A model generated the notes under the pieces. That model had not been told where the DNA came from, ran no database searches, and saw nothing but the letters and a program-made list of their open reading frames with translations. Shown one piece after another: positions 1 through 6,300 of a stretch of 40,773 bases of DNA. The stretch spans positions 1 to 40,773 of the forward strand of contig QMSI01000005.1 in NCBI GenBank assembly GCA_003649615.1, given 5' to 3'. Each line of letters begins with the position of its first letter. Position 1 is the first letter of the stretch. This stretch comes from Thermoprotei archaeon (GTDB lineage Archaea; Thermoproteota; Methanomethylicia; Nezhaarchaeales; B40-G2). A program made the translations under genes and the position numbers.

Positions 1-51
1 CTCTTTGTAATGCTTGGAGGCCTTGTCGCAGCCCTACTACCAGTAGAGTAG
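1..51 (+). CDS. 3' end of an unidentified gene, possibly a membrane protein
   Basis: Reading from base 1, one frame gives sixteen hydrophobic-rich residues (LFVMLGGLVAALLPVE) and stops at TAG 49-51. The start lies outside the window. The hydrophobic composition resembles the last membrane helix of a protein, but sixteen residues cannot identify a family. The frame could be chance, because the other frames are also open for part of this stretch. Confidence 0.3.
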   Translation, partial: LFVMLGGLVAALLPVE

Positions 52-58
52 CGGGCTG

Positions 59-493
59 ATGAAGGCGAGGAGCGTCGACCCCCTCGTCAAGCCACGGATT
101 CCAGCCGCAAACCTGCCGATACAGGCCTCAACCTTAAACCTCCCTTAACTAGAGGGAGGCATAGCTAGGCTGGAAGAGAAGCTCGAGGAAGTTAAGGCAG
201 GTGAGCGGCAGAGGATCAAGGTAATACGCCTGGAGCGCGGCGAAGTCAAGCCGCTCAAAAAGGTTGATGTAAGCCTCATATGCCCACACCTCCAACGCCT
301 CTACCCGTCAAAAGACCAAGAAACTAGAAGCGGCCGTATACGCAACCTCGAGCGTAAAGTATAGGAACTTGAAGCTAGGCTCGAGAGGCTTCAGAGATGG
401 GTCAATAGGCACCTCATGGAGTCAGGGTGGGTTAAGGCGGAAAGGTTTAAGGGGGCTCTCCTTAACCTAAACCTACAGGGGGCCGTAGTCTAG
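59..493 (+). pseudogene. Decayed gene with two internal stop codons, coiled-coil-like product
   Basis: One frame runs from ATG 59 to TAG 491-493 (about 144 codons), broken only by TAA 146-148 and TAG 362-364. The three pieces read like one protein: a short basic start (MKARSVDPLVKPRIPAANLP), then a charged helical stretch beginning LEEKLEEVKAGERQRIK, then after the second stop ELEARLERLQRWVNRHL. The text either side of the TAG continues the same heptad-like pattern, so a single CAG or similar codon may have become TAG. The frame ends inside the D-arm of the tRNA-Trp gene. I do not recognise the family. Alternatives are stop-codon readthrough or a chance open frame; the frame match across both stops favours a decayed gene. 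Confidence 0.5.
444..452 (+). promoter_or_regulatory. Probable TATA box of tRNA-Trp
   Basis: The sequence GGTTTAAGG sits about 30 bases before the first tRNA base (479). That is close to the usual archaeal box A distance. It lies inside the decayed reading frame, which fits loss of coding function there. Confidence 0.4.
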
Positions 494-507
494 CAAGGTA
501 GGACGGC

Positions 508-529
508 ACCGGGTAACACCCGGCGTTAA
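508..529 (+). other. tRNA-Trp intron 1 (22 nt, in the 5' strand of the anticodon stem)
   Basis: This intron interrupts the anticodon stem between positions 28 and 29, a non-canonical site. Exon bases GACG (502-505) can pair with CGTT (524-527, one G-U). A three-base bulge GCA (506-508) sits on one side and AAG (528-530) on the other. The intron hairpin CCGGGT/ACCCGG (509-514 with 518-523) stacks directly on this helix. Cleavage after the second base of each bulge gives exactly the exon ends needed for a paired anticodon stem. No outer exon helix is visible, so the motif is of the relaxed type. Confidence 0.75.
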
Positions 530-538
530 GGGCTCCAG

Positions 539-596
539 AGGAATAGGAGACGAATGGACCATGAGGGATGACGAACCTCTGGAGCTGGGTGGAGAA
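539..596 (+). other. tRNA-Trp intron 2 (58 nt, canonical 37/38 site)
   Basis: Loop bases CTCC (533-536) pair with GGAG (591-594). This leaves two three-base bulges, AGA (537-539) and AAA (595-597), which is the core of a bulge-helix-bulge splice motif at the usual site 3' of the anticodon. The intron also holds CCTCTGGAG (576-584), an exact complement of CTCCAGAGG (533-541) across the 5' splice site, and ATGACGA (568-574), one base away from a box C. In Haloferax and Pyrococcus the tRNA-Trp intron is a box C/D guide RNA. A clear box D (CTGA) is not seen here. Confidence 0.8.
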
Positions 597-632
597 ACCC
601 GTTGGTCGTGGGTTCAAGTCCCACCGGCCCCA

Positions 633-781
633 TTACCCAATCAGTTTCCTGAAAACGCATTAAACGCATTAGATGTAGTGTGCTTTTCCACCAGCCTGAG
701 AGGTATGCTTAACGCATGCCTGCGGAGCTGCTGAGGCAAAGCAGCGGTAAGCTTAGTAAACCCCCAACTGACTATAGTTTC
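633..781 (+). other. Spacer between tRNA-Trp and 5S rRNA
   Basis: No gene is seen in this stretch. It holds a tandem nine-base repeat (AACGCATTA twice, near 654-671) with a partial third copy near 713. It also holds a hairpin, GCTGCT (728-733) with AGCAGC (740-745). Flanking GCTTA and TAAGC could extend the hairpin through an unequal internal loop. The 3' end carries the likely 5S promoter. A small structured RNA is possible, but no box C/D or H/ACA signature is complete. Confidence 0.3.
751..760 (+). promoter_or_regulatory. Probable TATA box of 5S rRNA
   Basis: GCTTAGTAAA is centred about 26 bases before the proposed 5S rRNA start near 782, as expected for an archaeal TBP site. The match to the consensus is moderate. 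Confidence 0.35.
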
Positions 782-914
782 GCGGCCGCACGCCGGCCAT
801 AGGCGGAGGGGGGACACCCGGACTCGTCAGATCCCGGAAGTTAAGCCCTCTGCCGCGGGACCGAGTACTCGATTCCGCGAGGGTCGGGGAAAGGCCCGTG
901 CTGGCGGCGGCCGC
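782..914 (+). rRNA. rrf: 5S ribosomal RNA
   Basis: The centre of the gene holds the conserved 5S core: GGGGGGACACCCGGACTCGTC followed by CCCGGAAGTTAAGCCCTC. A 3' domain closes with CCGTGCTGGCGG. Terminal helix I forms between GCGGCCGC at 782-789 and the same palindrome at 907-914. The gene stands alone downstream of tRNA-Trp, with no 16S or 23S in the window, an arrangement seen in many TACK archaea. The exact ends are set only by the terminal helix and may be off by a few bases. Confidence 0.9.
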
Positions 915-999
915 CTTAATGTTTAAGGCTGTCTTTAAGCGTAATAACTTAATAGGGAGCGTGTAAGGCTAGGAGAGGGTTGAGGGGAAGGGTCTCAGA

Positions 1000-2127
1000 G
1001 TGTTCGCCATGGAGTTAGCACAGTTATTTCCTACAGGAGACCCTTACCAGATGGTGTTTTCGCTCATCTACCTCTTCGTCTTCATAATGTTGTTTATGGT
1101 TTTTAACCAGCACTTCCAGAGGATGTGGTGGACGAGGGATGTCGAGAAGGCTCTAGTTAAGCTCGACCGCTACGTTAAACGTAGCAAGGAGGTTTTACAC
1201 AAAGCAATCATGGATCAAGGCAAGCCAGACACGGATCCTTCGAAGGCGGTAGAGGACTTTTTGGAGTTCTTCGTCATAGAGCCTGTGGACAAAGACCCCT
1301 ACGGGGTCTTGAAGAGGCTAGAGCACATCTTAGATGTAGAGAGGGATAGGTTTAGGTCTTTCATAGCTCACGTCGCCCCTAAGGCTGATCCCACAACCTC
1401 CGCCAACTTAGAGGACTTGCTGGCCGTCTCCATGGCTCTAAACCTAATCTATAAAATAACCAGGCACTACTTGATCCTAAGTAAGAGGACTAAGAGCCTA
1501 CTGGTCTTGATGCAGATAGCCTATGCCGTACCCTTGATCCTTAGGATAGCTGAAGCCTACTACAGCTCCCTCGACGCCTTCTCCACAGGTAAGCCCATAG
1601 GTGACTCCGCGGGACCTATGGTGGCTGGAAGGTTCATGATAGGCCAACAGTGCTTTAAGATAGCCGAGGACGTAGTAGCTTCAGAAGTACCCTTTGAGGG
1701 CAGAAGGTTGATAGTGTTGAAGGCTGACGGCCCAGGAGGAAGAGTTGGTAAGCCTGGAGACGCTGTGGTTAAGGTGGTGGAGGAACATAAGGATAAGGTG
1801 TCTAGGATAATCATGGTGGACGCAGCCGCTAAGCTGGAAGGTGAGCGTACAGGGCAGGTGGCTGAAGGCGTAGGAGCAGCCATAGGCGACCCTGGCCCTG
1901 AGAAATACAAGATAGAAGAAGTGGCGACGAAGTACCATATACCACTAGATGCATTGGCTATCAAGGAATCCATCGAGGAGGCGGTGTCGACCATGAAGAA
2001 GGAGATCGTAGAAGGAGTGGAGACAGCGGTGGAGAGAGTTAAGAACATTATTAGGACTAGGACTAAGGAAGGCGACGTGGTGATCCTGGCAGGCATAGGA
2101 AATACCATAGGTGTAGGTAATGGGTGA
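1000..2127 (+). CDS. DUF1512 family conserved archaeal protein
   Basis: This 375-residue protein fits the archaeal DUF1512 family in length and architecture. The function is unknown. One strong membrane segment lies at about residues 18-35, a second hydrophobic stretch at about 165-182, and a soluble C-terminal half ends in a glycine-rich motif (ILAGIGNTIGVGNG). I chose GTG 1000 because the purine-rich GAGGGGAAG (982-990) is well spaced from it; ATG 1009 would be too far. The next gene begins 5 bases after its stop, so the two are probably co-transcribed with the aminopeptidase gene. TATA-like boxes lie near 932-940 and 947-955. The family assignment is from memory of its pattern. Confidence 0.85.
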   Translation: MFAMELAQLFPTGDPYQMVFSLIYLFVFIMLFMVFNQHFQRMWWTRDVEKALVKLDRYVKRSKEVLHKAIMDQGKPDTDPSKAVEDFLEFFVIEPVDKDPYGVLKRLEHILDVERDRFRSFIAHVAPKADPTTSANLEDLLAVSMALNLIYKITRHYLILSKRTKSLLVLMQIAYAVPLILRIAEAYYSSLDAFSTGKPIGDSAGPMVAGRFMIGQQCFKIAEDVVASEVPFEGRRLIVLKADGPGGRVGKPGDAVVKVVEEHKDKVSRIIMVDAAAKLEGERTGQVAEGVGAAIGDPGPEKYKIEEVATKYHIPLDALAIKESIEEAVSTMKKEIVEGVETAVERVKNIIRTRTKEGDVVILAGIGNTIGVGNG

Positions 2128-2132
2128 GAAAC

Positions 2133-2498
2133 ATGGCGAAGACTACGCTACCAGCCTTAGCTGCGGCTTCAGCAGCTTTAGCCCTCATATTAATAGTCTT
2201 AAGCCTAGTGTTCACCGAGACTAGGATTGGAGCTATGTTATCGCTCCTCTTCCTGCTAGTTCTAGTTAGCATGTCGCTGAGCTTAATAGCTATGGCCGCT
2301 CAGCGTAAACCGACAGCACAGGCTCTTCCAAGCGTGGTGACCGTGATAAGCTGTCTTAACTGTGATTATAGGGAGGAAAGAGAGTATAAAGTCGGAGACT
2401 TCGTGTTCAAAAAACTTGGAAGCTGTGCTCGATGCGGCGGAGAACTGCTTATATCAGCTATTTACGCTGTTAGGCGAGCTGGCGAGAAGCGGTTTTAG
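2133..2498 (+). CDS. Small membrane protein with C-terminal zinc ribbon
   Basis: This 121-residue protein has two membrane helices (about residues 7-27 and 33-55), then a cytosolic or external tail with four cysteines in two CxxC pairs (C74, C77, C98, C101), typical of a rubredoxin-like zinc ribbon. I do not recognise a named family. ATG 2133 is preferred because GGGTGA lies 6 bases before it; GTG 2124 in the same frame would overlap the end of the DUF1512 gene by 4 bases. The placement, tightly between the DUF1512 gene and the methionine aminopeptidase gene, suggests a role linked to one of them, but nothing in the sequence shows which. Confidence 0.75.
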   Translation: MAKTTLPALAAASAALALILIVLSLVFTETRIGAMLSLLFLLVLVSMSLSLIAMAAQRKPTAQALPSVVTVISCLNCDYREEREYKVGDFVFKKLGSCARCGGELLISAIYAVRRAGEKRF

Positions 2499-2509
2499 AG
2501 GCGCAGTGG

Positions 2510-3418
2510 ATGGAGGATTACGAAGTAAAGTGTTATTTAAAGGCTGGAGAAGCAGCTTCAAAGGCTTTGAAGGAGGCGTGTAGCCTCGTCCACGAAGGAG
2601 TACCGGTGAAGGAGCTCTGCGAGAAAGCTGAGGCGGTTATCAGGAGCCTAGGGGCTCAGCCAGCTTTTCCGTGTAACGTTTCGATCGACAGCGTCGCTGC
2701 CCACTACACAGCCTTGGCTGACGATGAAGCCGTGGTTCCGAAGGGGAGCTTAGTCAAGATCGACGTAGGGGCACACGTGGACGGATACATAGGTGATGTG
2801 GCTGCAACCGTATCGCTTAGCGAGGCTTGGGAGCCTCTACTGGAGGCCGCTAAGGTAGCTTTGAAGAGCGCTCTCGAGATCGTAAAGCCGGGCGTAAGCA
2901 TGGTTAGACTGGGAGGAGCCATTGAAGGGGCTATCAAGGCATATGGCTTTAAGCCTATCCGAAACCTGACTGGCCACGGCCTTTCAAGGTTTAACCTACA
3001 CTCAGGCATCTCCGTCCCCAACGTGAAGACGGGTGAGGGAGTGATAGAGGATGGAGCCGCCTACGCTATTGAGCCGTTCGCGACCAATGGAGCTGGCTAC
3101 GTAGTGAACAGCGAAACAACAGTGATATATAGATACGTAGGGGGCAAGAAGGTCAAGGATAAAGCTGCAAAGGAGCTTCTCGAGGAAGTATGGAGAAGGT
3201 TTAATGGTTTACCCTTCACTGAGCGCTGGCTGGTTGATAAGTACCCCCTAAGCGAGCTTAGGAAGCTAGTAAAACTGCTGGTCGACGCTAGAGCTCTTTA
3301 CTGCTACCCCGTCTTAGTTGAGGGTAGAGGAGGAATGGTTAGCCAATTCGAGTGCACCGTAATCCTAGTTGAAGGAGAATGTATAGTAACCACTCCTCAG
3401 GAGTGGATTAAAACGTGA
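2510..3418 (+). CDS. map: Methionine aminopeptidase, type II
   Basis: The enzyme removes the initiator methionine from new proteins in the cytosol using two metal ions. The expected ligands are visible: D85 and D96 (KIDVGAHVDGYIGD), H156 (TGHGLS), E188 (AIEPF) and a final glutamate in SQFECTV. The substrate-contacting H65 is in AAHYT. The insertion between E188 and the last ligand marks it as type II, as in other archaea and eukaryotes, and 302 residues is the usual length. Its stop overlaps the start of coaD by 4 bases (GTGA), so the two are probably translationally coupled. Confidence 0.96.
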   Translation: MEDYEVKCYLKAGEAASKALKEACSLVHEGVPVKELCEKAEAVIRSLGAQPAFPCNVSIDSVAAHYTALADDEAVVPKGSLVKIDVGAHVDGYIGDVAATVSLSEAWEPLLEAAKVALKSALEIVKPGVSMVRLGGAIEGAIKAYGFKPIRNLTGHGLSRFNLHSGISVPNVKTGEGVIEDGAAYAIEPFATNGAGYVVNSETTVIYRYVGGKKVKDKAAKELLEEVWRRFNGLPFTERWLVDKYPLSELRKLVKLLVDARALYCYPVLVEGRGGMVSQFECTVILVEGECIVTTPQEWIKT

Positions 3419-3912
3419 AGTTTAGGTATAGGAGAGTCGCGGTGGGGGGTACTTTCGATAGACTACATAAAGGACACAAAGCTCTGCTATCCAAAGCCTT
3501 CGAGGAAGGAGTCGAGGTCTACCTGGGGCTCTCCTCCGATTCCATGATTGAGGACAAGAAGCTAGCTGAGCGAGTGGAGAGCTTCGAGAAAAGGCTTGAA
3601 GCACTTAAAGCCTTCCTTGAAGAGAGAGGCTGGGTCTCTAGGACTAAGATAGTTGAGCTGAAGAGGCCTGAAGGACTTTTACTGGATGACCCTTCCATAG
3701 AGGCTTTAGTGGTGAGCGAGGAAACCAAGAGGAGAGCTGAGGAAATTAACGAGGCGAGAGTTAAGAAAGGACTCCCTCCCCTAAGCCTCGTGGTAATACC
3801 TATGGTTAAGGCCGAGGATGGGAAACCCATTTCTTCAACTAGGATAAGGGCTGGAGAGATCGATGAAAACGGCAGGTTGCTAAAGAAAACGGTAAACCAA
3901 GAAGAAGGATAG
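3415..3912 (+). CDS. coaD: Phosphopantetheine adenylyltransferase, archaeal type
   Basis: It transfers AMP to 4'-phosphopantetheine to make dephospho-CoA, the penultimate step of coenzyme A synthesis. The nucleotidyltransferase signature is intact: GGTFDRLHKGH with H18 and H21 near the N-terminus and ISSTRIRAG near residue 140, as in the archaeal/eukaryotic branch. At 165 residues it is a normal single-domain form. The GTG start is fixed by the 4-base overlap with map. Its last 33 bases overlap the 3' end of ecfT on the opposite strand. Confidence 0.95.
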   Translation: MKFRYRRVAVGGTFDRLHKGHKALLSKAFEEGVEVYLGLSSDSMIEDKKLAERVESFEKRLEALKAFLEERGWVSRTKIVELKRPEGLLLDDPSIEALVVSEETKRRAEEINEARVKKGLPPLSLVVIPMVKAEDGKPISSTRIRAGEIDENGRLLKKTVNQEEG

Positions 3913-4605
3913 GGCGAGCAACGCGAACGAAGATATCGTCACTAAGTAGTCAACTCCCCTAAACTTCAAGTCGAAGAGCCACGTACGTTTGGGTGAAGCC
4001 CCGAAAGCTCGACTCTCCATGGCTTCAGCAACCCTATAGCTACGGCGCACCGTGTTTATGACTAAAGGTATCAGTATGGGTATGAGGTTCCTGAGCCTTT
4101 TGATGAAGCCTGTCTCCAGGTCTAAACCTCTAGCTCGCTGGGCATCTATAATTAGCTGGGCCTCACGAGCTAAGGTAGGAACGAAGCGGATGGCCATGGA
4201 GAGCTCTAAGGCTAACTCGTACGGTAAACCTAGTTTAACTAGAGCAAGGGACAGGTCATCAGGGCTCGTAGTGAGGAAAAATAGCGAGAGCGAGGCTACA
4301 AGGGTGATTAGCAGGGAAACCATGGAGGCAGCGTAGAAAGCGTCGACGTACCACCAGTTAACGAGGAAGATAAAAACGGATAGTAGGATCAGCCCTTTAA
4401 GGGTCTTCAACCATTGACCTGCACAGCCAGAAGCAACTATCAGCCCTAGAGAAAGGAGGAGTAGAGCTAGAGAAGGGAGAAGGAAGCCCCTGAAGATTAT
4501 GGCTGAAGAGGCCAACGAGAAGACTAGCAGTAACTTGGACCGAGGGTCAAGCCTGTGTATGAGGCTTACTCCCTTCTTGAAGGAAAAGCCCTGTAGTAAG
4601 CTCAG
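3880..4605 (-). CDS. ecfT: ECF transporter membrane component EcfT, apparent CTG start
   Basis: EcfT couples the ATPases of an energy-coupling factor vitamin or metal importer to the substrate-binding S protein. It has several hydrophobic helices and the two coupling motifs ARG (AQRARGLD) and SRAFG (ESRAFG). The first usual start in frame is TTG 4515 (212 codons), but the sequence upstream encodes the conserved family N-terminus HRLDPRSKLL, so translation must begin earlier. The only start-like codon there is CTG 4605. It overlaps the ecfA stop as CTGA and is preceded by GAGGGGG at about 7 bases spacing. I therefore call 241 residues from CTG, which is my inference. Confidence 0.85.
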   Translation of the reverse strand: MSLLQGFSFKKGVSLIHRLDPRSKLLLVFSLASSAIIFRGFLLPSLALLLLSLGLIVASGCAGQWLKTLKGLILLSVFIFLVNWWYVDAFYAASMVSLLITLVASLSLFFLTTSPDDLSLALVKLGLPYELALELSMAIRFVPTLAREAQLIIDAQRARGLDLETGFIKRLRNLIPILIPLVINTVRRSYRVAEAMESRAFGASPKRTWLFDLKFRGVDYLVTISSFALLALSFFLVYRFL

Positions 4606-5435
4606 CTTAAAACCCCCTCGACCAGTTCTTTAGCAAATAGAGAGTAGTCTCTGAAGAGGCGGGGGGAAGGGAGGAGGCCCCGCCTAGCCAAAGCCAAAGA
4701 AAGCTCTACCGAGGGTGGTGGTAGAAGCGAGGAGGTTTTAAGAAGCTCTTCGTTCACTAAAATCTCCTCGGCGCGTCCATCAGCCACAACCCTGCCTCGT
4801 GAAAGCACCACTACCCTCGATATGTGGTCAGCCACGAAGTCCATGTCGTGGGTTATGACCACGACCGTCCTGCCCTCCTCGACCATGTTCTTCACGATGT
4901 GGGCTAGCTCCCTCTTCTGGGCAGCATCTTGACCAACGGTAGGTTCATCGAGTATTAGGACGCGCGGGTCGTAGCTTAAGATAGAGGCTAAAGCCACCCT
5001 TCTACGTTCACCACTACTAAGCGTGAGGGGAGATCTACCCCTAAACCCTTCTAAGCCCAGACGCTTCAACACTCTCTCAACTCTACTAGCAGTCTCCTCC
5101 TTAGGGTATCCGAGGTTCTTTGGAGCGAAAGCCACCTCCTCCTCCACGGTCTCCGAGAAGAGCTGATGGTCAGGGGATTGAAAGACGAAGCCCACATGCC
5201 TTGCAAGCTGAGATACCTTAGCCTTAGACACGTCTAATCCACACACCTTTACGCTACCCCGCTGTGGCTTAAGCAGCCCGATGAAGTGTTTGGCTAACGT
5301 GGTCTTGCCAGCGCCGTTCTCGCCCACTATGGCTAATAGGTCGCCCTCCTCAATTCTCAGGTTAATGCCACGTAGAGTAGGCTCAGTAGAACCAGGATAA
5401 GTAAACCAAAGATCCTCAACCTCTATGACGGCCAA
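4602..5435 (-). CDS. ecfA2: ECF transporter ATPase subunit (second copy)
   Basis: ABC ATPase that powers the ECF importer as one half of the EcfA heterodimer. Walker A is GENGAGKTT (residues 38-46), the Q-loop is FQSPDHQ, the signature is LSSGERR (second glycine replaced by serine), Walker B is LILDEPT, and the switch histidine is in ITHDMD. The C-terminal tail resembles EcfA proteins. The start is TTG 5435, inside the end of ecfA1, with GGTGGAG about 5 bases before it. Residues 4-29 come from a 77-bp stretch identical to one in ecfA1. Of the two ATPases this copy has the weaker signature motif. Confidence 0.93.
   Translation of the reverse strand: MAVIEVEDLWFTYPGSTEPTLRGINLRIEEGDLLAIVGENGAGKTTLAKHFIGLLKPQRGSVKVCGLDVSKAKVSQLARHVGFVFQSPDHQLFSETVEEEVAFAPKNLGYPKEETASRVERVLKRLGLEGFRGRSPLTLSSGERRRVALASILSYDPRVLILDEPTVGQDAAQKRELAHIVKNMVEEGRTVVVITHDMDFVADHISRVVVLSRGRVVADGRAEEILVNEELLKTSSLLPPPSVELSLALARRGLLPSPRLFRDYSLFAKELVEGVLS
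5349..5425 (-). repeat. 77-bp exact direct repeat, copy in ecfA2
   Basis: This stretch is identical base for base to 6181-6257, at an offset of 832 bases. It encodes residues 4-29 of EcfA2, covering the aromatic nucleotide-contacting region before Walker A. The identity stops abruptly at both ends, while the rest of the two genes differs. Confidence 0.97.
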
Positions 5436-6270
5436 GAAACTCCACCAACCCTTCGGCTAGCTCCTCAGAAGTTAGCGGAGGCCTTGCTAGCTTGACGCCG
5501 TGAACCAACAGCTGCTTGAAAAGCCGAATAGGCTTAGGTACCGCTACACCAAGCCTCAACGCCTCTTCTGAGGAGAGAGCTTCTCGTGGGTCGCCTTGGA
5601 CCAGCACGGCTCCACGATCCATCAACACCACCTGGTCTGCGTATCGAGCCACGAGGTCGAGTCTATGCTCGACCAGGATGACCGTTAAGCCTTCTTCGTT
5701 AAGCTCGATGAGGGCTTTGGTTAGCTCCAAGGCGCTTACGGGGTCTAGGTTAGATGTGGGTTCATCGAGCACGAGAACACTGGGCTTCAGGGCGAGAGCC
5801 GCGGCTATAGCCACCTTCTGCTGCTCCCCTCCAGAAAGCTCGAAAGGCGCCTTGTCACGTAGATGCTCGATCCTTAAAGCCTTTAGCGCCTCTTCAACCC
5901 TACTCTTAACTTCCTCGGTGGGGAGGCCAAGATTCTCAGGGCCGAAGGCTATCTCCCTCTCCACGGACAAGCATATAAGCTGGTCTTCAGGTTCCTGAAA
6001 CACCATCCCTACTTCGCGGGCCAGCTCGTGGGTGGAGCGGGATGCGACGTCTATGCCGTTAACCAGTACCCTTCCCCGTAAAGTGCCGCCGTAGAAGTGA
6101 GGTATAAGGCCGTTGAAACACCTACAGAGAGTGGTTTTACCGCAGCCACTAGGGCCAGCTATAATAGTGAAGGAGCCACGCTCAATTCTCAGGTTAATGC
6201 CACGTAGAGTAGGCTCAGTAGAACCAGGATAAGTAAACCAAAGATCCTCAACCTCTACCGCTACATCCAT
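5416..6270 (-). CDS. ecfA1: ECF transporter ATPase subunit (first copy)
   Basis: ABC ATPase partner of EcfA2 in an ECF importer complex at the inner face of the membrane. It shows Walker A GPSGCGKTT (39-47), Q-loop FQEPEDQ, canonical signature LSGGEQQ near 143, Walker B LVLDEPTSNLD and switch histidine VEHRLD. The start is ATG 6270, with GGAGG 10 bases upstream. It lies 30 bases after the DUF3194 gene on the same strand, so the ECF genes look appended to the prefoldin/exosome block. No S component that would define the imported substrate is seen in the window. Its 3' end overlaps ecfA2 by 20 bases. Confidence 0.94.
   Translation of the reverse strand: MDVAVEVEDLWFTYPGSTEPTLRGINLRIERGSFTIIAGPSGCGKTTLCRCFNGLIPHFYGGTLRGRVLVNGIDVASRSTHELAREVGMVFQEPEDQLICLSVEREIAFGPENLGLPTEEVKSRVEEALKALRIEHLRDKAPFELSGGEQQKVAIAAALALKPSVLVLDEPTSNLDPVSALELTKALIELNEEGLTVILVEHRLDLVARYADQVVLMDRGAVLVQGDPREALSSEEALRLGVAVPKPIRLFKQLLVHGVKLARPPLTSEELAEGLVEFLGRHRG
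6181..6257 (-). repeat. 77-bp exact direct repeat, copy in ecfA1
   Basis: Identical to 5349-5425. It encodes residues 5-30 of EcfA1. The bases just outside differ on both sides (6180 versus 5348, and 6258 versus 5426), which marks sharp conversion-like borders. Confidence 0.97.
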
Positions 6271-6300
6271 GTAACTGAAGCCTCCGCCTCTAAACCCCCT

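Larger units (their letters stand above)
479..632 (+). tRNA. tRNA-Trp (anticodon CCA) with two introns
   Basis: The acceptor stem GGGGCCG (479-485) pairs fully with CGGCCCC (625-631), with A632 as discriminator. The D-stem is GTCT/GGAC, the T-arm is GTGGG TTCAAGT CCCAC (608-624), and the variable loop is TGGTC (603-607). Removing 508-529 and 539-596 gives an anticodon arm GCGGG-CTCCAGA-CCCGT with anticodon CCA at 535-537 and a mature length of 74 bases. CCA is not encoded at the 3' end. Both introns can be placed by bulge-helix-bulge pairing. The D-arm, CTCCAGA loop and variable loop match the archaeal Trp pattern. Confidence 0.93.

Noticed and set aside
53-130. GGGCTGATGAAG, resembling a box C of a C/D guide RNA; the same 12 bases recur at 15822
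   Set aside because: No box D (CTGA) or internal boxes follow at suitable spacing at either place. In both cases the ATGAAG opens a reading frame, and the match is probably chance.
362-364. UAG decoded as pyrrolysine in the interrupted frame
   Set aside because: UAG ends well-conserved genes in this window (for example Pus10 and the Brix protein), and the frame also holds a TAA, so mutation is simpler.
1560-2108. Long minus-strand frame of 182 codons opposite the DUF1512 gene
   Set aside because: Serine/threonine-rich shadow translation with no domain pattern, fully inside a well-supported gene on the other strand.
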